From Chinchilla lanigera (lineage: Eukaryota > Chordata > Mammalia > Rodentia > Chinchillidae): a stretch of 64,000 nucleotides of DNA. The translations under genes and the position numbers were made by a program. How positions within the stretch are numbered: position 1 is the first letter of the stretch; each line of letters begins with the position of its first letter. The stretch covers positions 5,300,148-5,364,147 of the forward strand of contig NW_004955480.1 in NCBI RefSeq assembly GCF_000276665.1, in the 5' to 3' direction. Shown piece by piece: positions 12,053-23,525 of the stretch. A model generated the notes under the pieces. It saw nothing but the letters and a program-made list of their open reading frames with translations. It ran no database searches and was not told the origin of the DNA.

Positions 12053-12512
12053 TTTCATTTTTAAAGTAATTTCATTGGTACATTTTAGATATACACAATG
12101 GTCCTAGAATTTGTACCTGTACACGATATAGTTTGACTGTTCTGCTTTCTCAATCCCCTCTCCTATCTTCAACTCATCTTCTTCTCCCTATTTACAAAGC
12201 TTTGTTTCCATTTTATCCTTTTTCAACTCATATTTTTCCTTTCTTGCTTTCTTTTCTCCTTTCCCTATTCCAGTTTATCTTTCCTTTTGAACAGTTTATT
12301 TCCATTTCCCAATATCGATTGTACATTTTCAATCTTATTTACTCTTTCAGTTTCTTACATGAGGAGGACAATACAATGTCTACACATGTGAAACTGATTT
12401 ATTTCACTTACATGTAAGATCTCAAGTTGCATCCATTTACCTAGAAAAGTTTCAAAGTAATCCTTCATTATCGCTGAGTATTAGTTCATTGTATAAAAAT
12501 ATCACATCTTTT
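12053..12512 (-). mobile_element. LINE-1 3' end, type I terminus
   Basis: In L1 sense (minus strand) this contains the end of the ORF2-adjacent region, a purine-rich 3'UTR tract (pyrimidine-rich on the plus strand at 12140-12300) and a terminus whose plus-strand start reads 'aagtaatttcattggtacat'. The terminal part matches the plus-strand L1 3' end at 37.8-38.0 kb: the shared block 'ataaaatggaaacaaagct' and the shared '..gtaccaat(a/g)aa' ending can be compared directly. It parallels the same ORF2-proximal segment at 12.95-13.20 kb, so two L1 3' ends lie side by side. Confidence 0.75.
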
Positions 12513-12519
12513 TTTTTTA

Positions 12520-13160
12520 CTTCAAAGAGAATAATAATAAAAAAGAGCTTTAGCAAAATACCAACAACATAGACAAAAAACAGACAAAGCAAAAAACAAT
12601 AAAAATTATACAGGGTTTCAGAACAAAATGATAGGAATTAACAGTGGTTGTTACATTACATAATGTTATCTTAAATGAAGGTGCTCAGGTTACCAGATGT
12701 AAGAATGCAAGATAGATCAAACCATTAAAGAGAATAAAAATTAAAAAAAACATTAGAAATGATACAGAGTTTCAAGAGACAAGATGGTAGGAATTCACCA
12801 ATAGTTGTTATATTACATATTATTGTCTTCAAATTAGTTGTTCAGATTACCAGATATAAGCATGCAAAATTGGTCAAAAAATTAAGCATTAAGTGTTCCT
12901 TTCAATAAATCATTAGACATCAGCAGCACAGTTATCCTATCTATTTATCTATACTTTCCCTTCCTTCTTTCTTTTTCTCCTTTCCCTCATCCCAGTTGTT
13001 CCTTCTTTTGCACAATTTCTTTCCCTTACATATCTGTTGTATGTTTTGGGTTTTATTTACTCATTCGGGTCTTACACTAAGGAGACCATATGATATTTAC
13101 ACATGTGTGTCTAATTTATTTCACTTATGAGTGTGGTCTCTAGCTGCATCCATTTACCTA
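12520..13160 (-). mobile_element. LINE-1 3'UTR, type II terminus, with internal ~190-bp duplication
   Basis: Two adjacent, diverged copies of a ~190-bp block lie at about 12524-12720 and 12726-12905. Each holds 'aa..gatacagggtttc', 'gataggaatt', a 'gttgttacattacat' block and 'gtaagaatgcaagat..gatcaaa'. The purine-rich L1 3'UTR tract follows (pyrimidine-rich on the plus strand, 12950-13060). The same block recurs at 14.22-14.40, 39.31-39.43, 42.10-42.30, 46.98-47.10 and 55.51-55.64 kb, which identifies it as a species-specific L1 3'UTR. Confidence 0.75.
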
Positions 13161-14082
13161 TAAAAGCCTTTATCTTTTTTGTAGCTGGGTAATACTCCAT
13201 TGTATAAAAACAAACATCTTTTTTATCCATTCCTCAGTTGATGGGCATTTGGGTTGTTTCCAAGATTTAGCTAGAGAAATTGCACTGCTATAAACATGGG
13301 TGCACATATAGCACTGTGGTGTGCTCTTTTTAATTCTTCTAGGAAATTCCCAGAAGTGGGATATCTTGGTTAAGTGGGACTTCTAATCCTAGTTTTGTGG
13401 GGAACTTCACACTGATTCCCACAGTGGTTTCACCAATCTACACTCCTACCAGTAGTGGAGAAGGATTCCTTTCTCTCCACAGCCTCTCCAGCATTTGTTA
13501 ATGGTTGATCACTTAATGATAGCGTAGTTTGTGGAGTGCAATGAAATCTCGGTGTTGATTTAATTTCCATTTCTCAAATGACCAGTGATGTTGAATATTT
13601 TTTCATATATTTATTCTCCATTAGTATTTCTTCATCTGAGAGGTGTGTATTCATCTCAGATGCCCATTTTTGGATTGGGTCTTTGAATTTGGGGGCCTGA
13701 TTATTTAATTTTTTATATGTTCTAAAGAGAAGTCCTTTGTCTGAGAGGCAGTTGGCTAAAATTTTTTCCAATTGGTGAGTTTTCATTTTACTCTGCTGGT
13801 GATTTCTTTTGATGTGAAAAATTTTTCAGTAAGATGAGATCCAAGTTGTTGATTCCTTGAAGTGTTTCTCATGCAATTTCGTTTTTGTTCATGAACTTTC
13901 TGCCTACCTCTATGTCTTCAAAATTTCTCCCTATTTTATGTTCCAGTAGATTTAGTGTTTTTATTTTAGTATTTAGATCTTTGATCCATTTTGACTGTAG
14001 TTTAGTGTATGGTGATACACATGGGTCTAGTTTTAGTCTTCAGTATGTGGAAAGCCAGTTATTTTTCAGCACCATTTTTTAA

Positions 14083-14760
14083 TTTTAAAAATTAAAAAAC
14101 TAGGGCTGGGGATATAGCTCAGTGGCACAAGCACCTGCCTGGCAAGCACAAGGTCCTGAGTTCAATTTCCAGTATCAAAAAAATAAATAAAATAAAATAA
14201 AATAAAAATTTTAAAAACTGACAAAACAACAATGAAGACAAAATCAAAACAACATAAAAACAAGAAAAATGGTAAATGACCTCAAGAAAAATGATAGAAA
14301 TTTACACTGGTTGCTCTATTACACACTTTGATCTTCAACGAAGTTGCTCAGTCCATTAGCCATAAGAATGTAAGATTGATCAAACAATCAAAGATAGTAA
14401 TAAGTAAAAAAGTTTTAAAATTCTGTATCATTTTTATTGCTCTCTATACTGTTTTGTTTATGTATTTGTTTTTGTTATGTTGGTTTTTTAAGATGAAAAA
14501 CAAAATTTATGCATATATATAAGGATAGCTGGAATAGTTGTATTGCTGATGTCTGTAGTTAATTGAGAGGAACAGACAATGCTTAAAAATTTTCTTTTTT
14601 CTTGACCAATTTCACATACTTGAATTTGATAATTAGAATGTCTGGTCTGAAAACAATAGGCAGTACAAGAACCATTGTTACACTTCTACCATTTTCTATG
14701 GTGAGGCTTTGCATCATTTCCAATGGTTTTTTAAAAAATTATTATTATTTTTATTTGTTC
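14083..14760. mobile_element. Composite insertion inside L1 ORF2 with 16-bp target duplication
   Basis: The L1 sequence cagcaccattttttaa (14067-14082) is repeated as cagcaccactttttaa (14761-14776), so the 678 bases between are an insertion. It contains an ID SINE (14103-14206) and a minus-oriented L1 3'UTR block (about 14215-14400). A plus-oriented piece of the same 3'UTR block follows (about 14415-14490), then about 260 unassigned bases ending in an A/T-rich run. The inverted arrangement could come from an inverted L1 insertion or from two successive insertions. Confidence 0.7.
14103..14206 (+). mobile_element. ID SINE
   Basis: The body 'gggctggggatatagctcag' continues to 'ttcaatttccagtatc' and an A-rich tail with AAAAT repeats. 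It is flanked by imperfect copies of 'aattttaaaaa(t/c)t' at about 14082-14094 and 14207-14218, its probable target duplication. Confidence 0.88.
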
Positions 14761-17739
14761 CAGCACCACTTTTTAAAGATACTGTCTTTTTTCCAGTGAA
14801 CATATTTGGCCCCTTTGTCAAAGGCAAATTGGCTGAGTGTGTTCGTACTTCTGTCTGCAGCATCTAATCTGTTCCAGTGATCTTCAGGTCTGTTTTTTTG
14901 CCAGTACAATGCTGATTTTATCACAGTAGCTCCGTAGTATAATTTTAAGTTAGGGACTGTGACACCTCTTGCCTTTCCTTTGTTTCCCAGGATTGCTTTT
15001 GCTATTCTGTGTCTCTTCTATTTCCAGATTAATTTTAGGAATGTTTTCTCTAGATCTTTGATGTATATAAATGGCATTTTAATTGGTATTGTATTGAATC
15101 TGTACAACAATTTTGGGAGTATCGCCAAAATTCACAGTGTTGGTGTTTCCTATCCATGAGCAAGGAGTATATTCTCCATTTTCTGAAATCTGCTTTGATC
15201 TCTTTCTCCAGAGTACTGTAATTTTTACTGTATAGATCTTTTACTTCCCTTTTTAGATTGATTCCTAAGATTTTCATTTTTTAGATGCTATAATGAAAAG
15301 TGTGCTTTCTCTAATTTCTCTCTCAGTCTGTTTGTTGTTAGTGTACAGGAATGCTATTGATTTTTGATTGTTGACTTTGTACCCAGGTATGCTACTGCAT
15401 TTAGTTATTAAATCTATATACCTTTTGGTGGAGTTTTTGGGGAATTCTACATAGAGTATTATGTCATCTGCAAATAATGATAATTTCACTTCTTCCTTTC
15501 CTATTCTTATTGCTTTTATTCCTCTCTCTTGCCTAATTGCTCTGGCTGATATTTCCAGAACTATTTATAGTAGGAGTGGTGACAGTGGACATCTTGTCTT
15601 GTTCCTGATTTTAAAGTGAAAGCTTTCAATTTTTCTTCATTTAGTATGATGTTAGCCATTGGTTTGTCATAGATGGCTTTTATCAGAGTGAGGTAAAGCC
15701 TGTTTCTATTTTCTGTAGTGATTTTTTTTTTCACGAATGTGTGTGGGACTTTATGAAAAGCTTTTAATGCATCTATTGAGATGCTCATGTGATTTTTGTC
15801 TTTGGCTCTATTGATATGGTGTATTATATTAATTGATTTGCATATATTGAATCATCCCTGCATCCCTGGTGTGAATCCCACTTAGTCATGGAGTTTAATT
15901 TTCATGATGATCTGTTGTATTCTGTTTGTTAGTATTTTATTGAGAATTTTTGCATTTATATGCATTAGGAAGTTTGAGCTGTAGCTCTTTTTTTGGTTGG
16001 GTCTTTCTCTGGTTTTGGTATCAGGGTAATACTTTCCTCCAGAAATGGATTGGGGAGAATTCCTTCCCTTTCCACTTCATTAAAGAGTTTGAGAAGAATT
16101 TCCATTGAATCTCTTCTAAATTTCTTGAACAATTCAGCAGTGAATCCATCAGGACCTAGGCTTTTCTTCACTGTAAGCTTTTTATTACATTTTCAATGTG
16201 ACAGGCATACATTGAGTTATTAGTTTTATATTTTATTCATTCAGCTTTCATAATTTATTTGTATCTAGAAATCTGTCCATTTCCTCTGTGTTTTCCATCC
16301 TATGAAAGTAAAGATTTTTTAAGTAGGTATTGATGATCTTCTGAATTTCTACAGGATCTGTAATGCATTTATCCCTTTCTTTCCTTATTGCATTAATTTC
16401 AGTTTTTTTCTTTCCTTTTTTGATAAGGTTGTTTAAGTTTATCAATTTTATTTATTCTTTCAAAGAACCAACTCTTTGATTCATTAATTATTTATATTGT
16501 TTTCTTAGTCTCTGTTCCATTAATTTCTGTTCTGATCTTTATAATTTCCTACCTTCTTTGACTTTGGGCTTGACTTGTTCTTTTCCTAGATTCTTGATGT
16601 GCAGCATAAGATTGTTTATTTGTCCTCAATCTGTTTTCCTCATATGATGCTTCATTGCCATAAATTTCCTTCTGAAGATTGCTTTCATTGCATTCCACAG
16701 GTTCCTATAAGTTGTATCTGCATTTTCAATTGATTATAAATATTGTTTAATTTGTTGTTTAATTTCATCTGTGACTCACTGGTTTTTCAGGAGAGTATTA
16801 TTTAATTTCCATGTGTTTATGGAGTTTTTGAGATTTCTTTTGACATTAATTTCTGATTTCATTGCACTATTGTCCATAATATGCATGAGATGATTTCAAT
16901 TCCTTTGCATTTACTGAAGCATGTTATATGTGCTAGTATATTGTCTATTTTCTATGGTCTGCATTCTAATTCTATTTTGGAGAATGTCCCATGTGCATCT
17001 GAGAAGAATGTATATTCTGATGTTGCTGGGTGGAACACTCTGTAAAGGTCTGAGCCCATTTGTTCACAAGTATGGTTTAGTTTTGTCATTTCTTTGCTGA
17101 CTTTTTGTTTAGCTGATCTAGCTCTTTGTAACAATGGGGTGTGAAAGTCACCTGTTATGATTGTGTTACTGCATATTTCATTTTTCATGTCTGTTAAAAT
17201 TTTTCTTATATAATTGGGAGCTCCTGTAAATGGTGCATCAATATTTATAATTATTATATCTTCTTGCAGCTTTCCCCTAACAATTATGTAGTGACCTTCT
17301 TCATCTCTTTTGGTCATTCTTAGTTTAAAGTTTACATTTTCTGCAAACAGACTATCTACACCCATTTTTTTCTGGGTTCCTATTGCATGGAGTATTGTTT
17401 TCCAACCTTTGATTTTTCAGTCTATGAATTTACTTTTGAATTAATTGTGTTTCTTGTATACAACATATAGTTGGATTTTATTTCTTGATTCACTCTGCCA
17501 ATCTGCTTCTTTTGATTGGTGAATTAAGACTTTTACATTTATTGTTATAATCAAATGTATTGATGTATCTTTTTTGTGGTATTCTCCTGCTATTGGTTCC
17601 TCCTTTATCCCTCTGTTTAATTGCTTGCCATGCTTGGTGGTTCCTGTCATTGTTCTTGAACTTGTGGTGACTTTTATCTTTCTAGAATATCATTTAGTAC
17701 TTTTTGTAGGGTTGCTTTGGCACTCATAGATTTCTTCTG

Positions 17740-18423
17740 TTATTCTTTATCATGGAAATATTTTATTTCTCCTTTAATTTTGAAGGATACTTTTGCAGGA
17801 TACATCAATCTGGGTTGGAAGTTGTTTTCTTGCAGGACCTGACATACTTCACTCTTAGCTATTCTCCAACTTGGTGGTTTGTGTTGAGAAAACTGCAGTG
17901 ATTCTGATGGTCTTTCCTTTATACATGATCTGTTTCTTTTCTCTAACAGCATTTAATATTCTATTCTTGTGCTGAAACTCTGGGATTCTGATCACTATAT
18001 ATCTGGGTGTAGAATTATTTTGATTATGGCTAATTGGAGTTCTATATACCTCATGTAACTGTATCTTTGATTCTTTTTCCATGCTTGGAAAATTTTCTGC
18101 TATTACTTGTGCAAAAAGTTTTTTTATGACATTTGTGTTGATGCCTGCCAGTTCTTTGACACCTATTAATCTCACATTGTTTTTCTTTGCTTCATCTTGC
18201 AGCTTTTAATTGTTCTTTCCTGGTTCCTTGGTATTGTTAAGAGATCCTTCCTTTCACAATCATTAGCTACAATGCGGTCTTCAAGGTCTGAAAGTCTATC
18301 TTCAGCTTCATTTACACAGTTTTTCCAGCTTTTGATGGAATTCTTAATTTCCTGGATATCTGTTTGAATCTGTTTCCTGCATTCTAATTCTTTCCTATAT
18401 TGTTCATTCAAAGTATGTATCAT
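17740..18423 (-). pseudogene. LINE-1 ORF1 relic
   Basis: Three overlapping minus-strand frames together cover an L1 ORF1. Residues encoded at 18172-18423 form the charged coiled-coil part ('RKELECRKQIQTDIQEIKNSIKSW'-like composition). The frame at 17855-18175 carries 'RLIGV', 'EVYRTPISHNQN' and 'ILNAVREKKQIMYKGKTIRI', the RNA-recognition and C-terminal domains. The last part continues in another frame at 17740-17952. Frameshifts separate the pieces. It lies directly 5' of the ORF2 relic in L1 sense, as expected. Confidence 0.9.
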
Positions 18424-19062
18424 TCTTCTATGCTCCTCTATTATTTTTGTGTATGTCTTCTTTAGATATGCTAAACACTTCTTTCATTATTATTGTCATT
18501 TTTTTGCCTGATTATTTCTGATTTGATGTCTTCAATGGCCTGATGGAGTTGTTTCTTTAACTCAGTTGCTATTAATATGGAAATTTCAGGTGTGTGACTT
18601 CCAAGACCTTCCAATGTTTACTGGACTTCTTCTGGGTGGGATGGAGGTCTGAGATTGCATTTTCCTCCTGAATTGTGTTGCTTTAAAAGATCTAGAAGTT
18701 CCCTGGAGGCCAGCCTAGCACTGATGATGGTGTGGGAGTGGTGGGGCATGGAATCAAAGGTCCTTGGTGCTTAGCATGTCTCCTATGATGGTGTGTGGGA
18801 GAAGGGTGCATTTACCAATTCTCCTGAAGCTTTCTAGAGCTCAGTTGGCTTCCACATGTAATTCCCAAAATTGTGAGTTCAGCCCCACTTCCATGAGGTT
18901 GGCTTGGGTGGGTGTGCTGTGGTCACCAAAGCTCCCAAATCTGTCCAGGACCCAGCCCACTTTCCACACCAGTGGGGTGGGGTGAGAGCACAGTCACTCA
19001 GGCTGTTGAAGCTGTCTATGGTTCAGTTCAGCTCCTGGAAGGGTGCACATCTTTATACATTC
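18424..19062 (-). mobile_element. LINE-1 5' leader region, G+C-richer
   Basis: Upstream of ORF1 in L1 sense, composition shifts to G+C-richer sequence with repeated short blocks such as 'agctc', 'gtggggtgg' and 'ccagcccactttcca'. This is typical of an L1 5'UTR with promoter activity in a young element. The plus-strand frames 18764-18985 and 18912-19100 are read-through of this region. Its outer end is set by the third L1, which begins near 19063. Confidence 0.6.
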
Positions 19063-19338
19063 CTTTTTTGATGGACATTATGGTTAATTCTAAAATTTAG
19101 CTGTTAAAACTTGTTCTGCTGTAAACATGGGTGCACATGTGTCACTGTGGTATAACATTTTTAATTCTTGTGGGAAAATACCCAGAAGAGGAATAGCTGA
19201 GTTCAATGGGACCTCTAACTCTAGTTCTTTGAAGAATCTCTATATTGATTTTCAGAATAGTTGCACCAGTCTGCATTCTCACCAACAATTGAGAAAGGTT
19301 ACTTTTCCCCCACAGCTCCTCTAGCATTTGTTATTCTT

Positions 19339-19343
<5 letters not shown>

Positions 19344-19370
<27 letters not shown>

Positions 19371-19456
19371 GGTTTTTCTCCGGTACCAGGAACCAAACTC
19401 ATGACCTTGCACTTGCCAGGCAGGCACTTTGCCACTGAGCTAAATCCCCAGCCCCT
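19344..19456 (-). mobile_element. ID SINE with long T-run
   Basis: The minus-strand ID body is preceded on the plus strand by about 28 T (the A tail), followed by 'ctccggtaccaggaacc' and 'gctaaatccccagcccc'. The flanking 'tctttgatt' repeated on both sides is the target duplication. It sits inside the third L1 fragment. The uninterrupted tail suggests a recent insertion. Confidence 0.93.
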
Positions 19457-19511
19457 CTTTGATTTCTTGATGGTAGCCATTCTTTCTGGAGATCTCTTTA
19501 GAGAGGTTGAA

Positions 19512-19645
19512 TCATACTTAGCTGGAAGTACTTAGATATAGCTAATACCATGGATTTTTCTCTTCTTGGTGAATCAACCAAATTTAGTGCCTATTTGAAT
19601 TTAACTTCAAGGCACATTTGGGCTGACATTATAGATCTATAGCTC
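19512..19645. repeat. Segment duplicated at 20382-20516, copy inside L1
   Basis: This foreign block interrupts the L1 and shares 'agaagtacttagata(t/c)agct' and 'aatacc(a/t)tggatt', then 'aaggcaca' and 'tatagatct(a/g)ta', with the copy about 870 bp downstream. Family not recognised. Confidence 0.75.
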
Positions 19646-20381
19646 TTTTTAATTTGCATCTCTCTAATAACAGTGATGTTGAACATTTTTTATATACTTG
19701 TTTGTCATTTGTATTTCTTCATCTGATAACTGTGTATTAATCTCAGGTGCCCATTTTTGTACTGGGTCTTTGAATTTGTAGGTCTTGTTTATGTTTCAGT
19801 TGTTTATATGTTCTAGATATAAGTTCTTTGTCTGATGGTCATCTGCCTAAAACTTTTTCCTACTTTGTGGGCTGTCTTTTCACTCTGTTGGTGATTTCTT
19901 CTGTTGTCCAAGAGATTTTTAAAAGGATGAGATCCCAGTTGTTGATTCTTGTTTTATTTCCTATGTGATTGGGGTTTGTTCAAGAAATTTTTTCCTATCC
20001 CTATGTCTTCAAGAGTTCTGCCTATTCTCTCTTCTAGCACATTTAGTTTTTCTATTTTAATAGTTAAGATTTAGGTATGCTAAAGATACAAAAAACTTTT
20101 GTACAATGTACAACTATTCTATAGAGAGTTCATCATTGACATCATTCTGCCAAGAAGGTAGGATTATTATTCCCAGTTTATACACCAAAAACTGAAATTG
20201 GAAATATTTGTTTTTAAATTTGAGTAAACAAAGCTAATAAAACTGGATTTAAGTTTTTTACTGCAGAATATATAAACCATACAATATACTGTATATTCAG
20301 GGTGAATATTAAGAATTTCCATCTATTATTTCAATTTATTAAGAGACTGAAATACTGAAGATCTCAGTGGAGGGTTTTCAT

Positions 20382-20516
20382 TAAACTTAGCCAGAAGTAC
20401 TTAGATACAGCTAATACCTTGGATTGTTCTTTTCTTTGTGAGTTAACAAAATTCAGTGCACAGTTGAACATATTTGCAAGGCACAGCTGGCCTGGTTTTA
20501 TAGATCTGTAGTAGTC
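20382..20516. repeat. Second copy of the ~133-bp segment
   Basis: This is the direct repeat partner of 19512-19645, in the same orientation and diverged by roughly a fifth by eye. It lies outside the L1 in otherwise unassigned DNA. Confidence 0.75.
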
Positions 20517-21077
20517 TCATTTGTATTTTGAATTGCAGATGCCCTCCCACCATTTCTGCAATTCAGTGTGAGATTCCTCCACCTGTCCTAAGTACAGAAA
20601 AGAATAAATTGCATTTTCAATACTTTGGAAATAATTATATTTTCAAGGTCACCATCAATCATCATCAACTTCATACCTTCCCCTTGGGAGAAGAATGATT
20701 CAAATCTCTGATGTATTGTTCTTGCCATTTTGAAAAAAAAGAAAACTGTTCCCACTGATACAGTGAGTTATGAAGTAATCTGCATGGTATATATACATTG
20801 TACTCTGTGTCTCTACATTCATTTTGTTTCACGAAATAATAACTATGATCATAATAACACTAATATATGTATAATTATTATGTCTGCTACACATTATTAT
20901 ATTAAAAACATCTTTACAATCAACATCTTATTCTATTCCAATAATAGTCCTTTGAGTCAGAACTAAAATGACAATCATTTTTATATAATAGATATAGATG
21001 GTCAGAGAGTTTTAGAACATTCTCCAAGGTCAGTTAGTAGGAATAGTGTCAGGAGCAGCTAATCTGGAGTTTGTTCA
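20517..21077. other. Intergenic DNA with a MIR-like fragment
   Basis: At about 20880-21060 the pattern 'tctattccaataatagtcct' .. 'gatggtcagagag' .. 'caaggtcagttagtagga' resembles the reverse strand of a MIR SINE, strongly diverged. Nothing else was recognised. Confidence 0.45.
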
Positions 21078-21405
21078 CATGTGTGGAGCCCAGAGCATGG
21101 AGTGCCCAAGGAACACCCCGAAGGCACAGAACATCTGAGGAGAATAGGTGTTCCAGCCCCAAGAATAGGAGTGTGAGAGGACAGCTAGTTGTTACACAGA
21201 GTGGTATCACCCGACATCAAACTACCCGGTGTATAAATAAACACACTGTCATCACTGAGCAATTCTTTTTGCCAACAGGAGAGACCGCGCCCCCTGATCC
21301 CAGTCTCCTGTACCTTGTCTACATTTCTTCATCTTCTCAGCACCCTTCATGGTCCTCATCCCAGGAAGTCTGAGAACTGGTCTTGTCCCTGGCAGTAGAG
21401 GAGCT
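21078..21405 (+). mobile_element. Probable solo LTR of a beta-like (ERVK) retrovirus
   Basis: The segment begins with 'tgtgtggagcccagagcatg' and has a G+C-richer interior. It contains a combined TATA/poly(A)-type motif 'gtataaataaacacactg' at about 21230, then a pyrimidine-rich U5-like stretch ending near 'ctcatcccaggaagtc'. This layout and length fit a class II LTR. No gag, pol or env sequence is attached. Family and exact ends are not established. Confidence 0.4.
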
Positions 21406-23208
21406 AGAAATTAAACCCATGTCCCAATGATTCCAGAACTCTTAATGAAAGAAAAATTGGACAGTCTTGTGCATCTTTTTAGAAATTCTATAAACAAAGC
21501 AAGTTTTTTTTTCTCGCTAGCACACAAACTGAGCGGACCAAAGTACAAATATTAATATGCCTGCTTCTGTGCTCCTACTACTTGGGCTTAATCTGCTCAT
21601 GCTCAAGTGTGCCTACCCCATTGATGTAAATGGCTGGTGTTGTTTCTTTTACTGTTTCTACAGCATAAAACTAAAGGCAGATTTTTCACTGAATTTTCAA
21701 TGAAGTAACGATGCCCCTCCCCTTCTGAATCTTTGTTTCACTTCTATCAGTGGTTTCTTGTTACTAACTATGGTTAGGTACGATTTTCTTATCCTAAAAT
21801 GAGAAAACAAAGAAATCGATGTAAAGGACAATGTATCCCAGAAAACTAAAGTGGGCTGAGGACATGGCCAAACAAGACCAGAGGTCTCTGATGCATTGCA
21901 ATTCTTTGATGTTGCTGGAGCCACAGGTCATAGCTGACTTAGGGATACAGAATGACTTTCTTTGTGAAGGAATATGAAATATATGTGTTAATTATAATTA
22001 TGTTCAGCAGTGATCATGTGAAAACTTGTAATGCACTATATACTTATCTCTCGTACACAGCCAACAAATTCGGAAGCTTTTAGGTAAAGCCAGTGGGCTA
22101 GAGCTCTAAAACTTGCAAACTCAAATATGTCTTTACTAATTTAACAACAAAAATGGTAAATGGGGTGTTTGCATTTAAATGCTCAAAAATGTTGTCTGAC
22201 TCTCTTGGTCTCCATCTTTCAGGTGGACTTTGCTCTGGGTCAGCTTCATTCTCAGGACAGTAAAAAGATATTGGTGACTTTATATTCCACTCCACCTATC
22301 AATGCCAATACAAAAACAGATTATCTTTCCCAGTAGTCTTGGCAAAAAACTACAGGACAGACTTTTATTGCTTTAGAATGGGTCATAATCCATTCATGAA
22401 TGAAGCACTGTGCATCTGACTGGCTAAGTCATGAACATGTATCCACACCCAAAGCAAAGGCCATGCCAAGGATTTCAAGTGGTGAAAGGTAATGCTCCAA
22501 ATTACACTAAGCTGCCATTATTAGAAGTGGAAATGGATAGTGAGTAGACACTAAACAGTAGGTGCTCCAGTGGTAACTAGAGAATATAGTTTTTGTGTCC
22601 TTCCTATGTGCTAGCTGTTATTTTAATTGCTTTATACAAACTAAGTCAATTAACCAGTATAACAAACTCATCATTATAGGTATCTTACCTAGCATAGAAC
22701 AGTTGAGTCATTTTTCCCAAGTCACAGAGAAGACAATCTTCCTTCTACTGTGTATTCTCAATATCTGAGCTTGCCTGTGACCAGCAAGGTGAGACCAGAG
22801 AGAAGTATCAAGTAAGAATCCAACTCTAAAGTGTAGGAGCACATCTGGTATTGAGCAATCAGAAGCCATCCCAAGAGAATAATACTGCTGTAGGTAACAG
22901 GAGTATATTTCTGAAAGCCTAGTAGCAAAGAAAGATGAGTGCAGAAAGTAAAGAGGAAGGGATGAAGAACCAGAGAGGAAATGGGAGGAGAGGGGGAGAG
23001 AGAAGCAGAAGCAGAGAGAGAGAACCAGAGAAAATCACTTTTTTTCCTGAGAGAGTAAAAAATGAACACCCAGTCTTTTGTACTTGCTCAAAATTACTCA
23101 TATTTGAACTAGACCAATAAACCCTGCGAAGAAATATATGATTTCTTAATACAATTGCTTATCTTGCATCAGTCTCCATTTTTTATTTGATAGATCTTTG
23201 TCTTAGTG
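21406..23208. other. Mostly single-copy DNA, MIR-like fragment and GA-rich tract
   Basis: At about 22575-22740 a minus-strand MIR-like pattern is visible ('cctatgtgctagctgtta' .. 'catcattataggtatctta' .. 'cccaagtcacagagaag'). A purine-rich GA tract lies at 22925-23035. No exon was recognised; open frames at 21697-21924 and 22758-23120 lack domains. Confidence 0.5.
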
Positions 23209-23525
23209 CATTAAAGTTACCATCATAAAATACCACGGACCAGGTAGTTTATAAACAGAAATTTATTCCTCACAATTATCGGGATTGGAATGTCAATAAT
23301 CAAGGCAGATCTGATCTCTAGGGAGAGTTCATTTTCTTTTTCATAGATGGAGCCATGCTGCTGTTCCCTCTCATGGCAGAAGGGGTGAGGGCTTGCTCTT
23401 GCACCTTTTCCACAAAGGCACTAATTCTGTTTATTTGGGCTTTACTCCATAATCTAATCATCCCTCAAAGTCTAATCCCCTGCTTGACCAACTTTCAGGT
23501 GAGATTTCAACATATGAGTTTGTTG
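23209..23525 (-). mobile_element. Mammal-wide MaLR-type LTR, minus strand
   Basis: The start 'tgtcttagtgcattaaagtt', the block 'ataaaataccacggaccagg' with 'tttataaacagaaattta', and the end 'gtgagatttcaacatatgag' are the reverse-strand landmarks of an old MLT/MST-class LTR. The element at 63.2-63.6 kb shows the same order and orientation, and the one at 24.5-24.9 kb the opposite. Confidence 0.65.

Larger units (their letters stand above)
13161..17620 (-). pseudogene. LINE-1 ORF2 relic (C-terminal region to endonuclease), interrupted by insertion
   Basis: On the minus strand this is a nearly full-length but broken L1 ORF2. The endonuclease part is at 16952-17365, with 'GHYIIVRGKL', 'TITGDFHTPLL'-like and 'AEYTFFSSAHGTFS'-like blocks. 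The reverse transcriptase part covers about 15050-16450 and includes the 'SGTRQ' and 'SIDALKAF' motifs. The FADD-type catalytic motif appears as 'LFADDIILY' at 15274-15489. The C-terminal part, with 'NPIQKWASEMNTHLSDEEI', is at 13574-13786. Stops and indels separate every piece, and a 0.68-kb insertion at 14083-14760 splits the region between the C-terminal and RT parts. The protein is non-functional. Confidence 0.93.
19063..20060 (-). mobile_element. Third LINE-1 fragment, ORF2 C-terminal region, with nested insertions
   Basis: The plus strand reads the reverse of the L1 ORF2 3' part: the blocks 'aaacatgggtgcacatgtgt', 'ttgtgggaaaatacccagaa' and 'tgaacattttttatatactt' parallel those at 13.29-13.35, 13.35 and 13.59 kb. 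It is interrupted by an ID SINE (about 19344-19456) and by a ~130-bp foreign segment (19512-19645). It is truncated at both ends and has no open frame of note. Confidence 0.85.
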
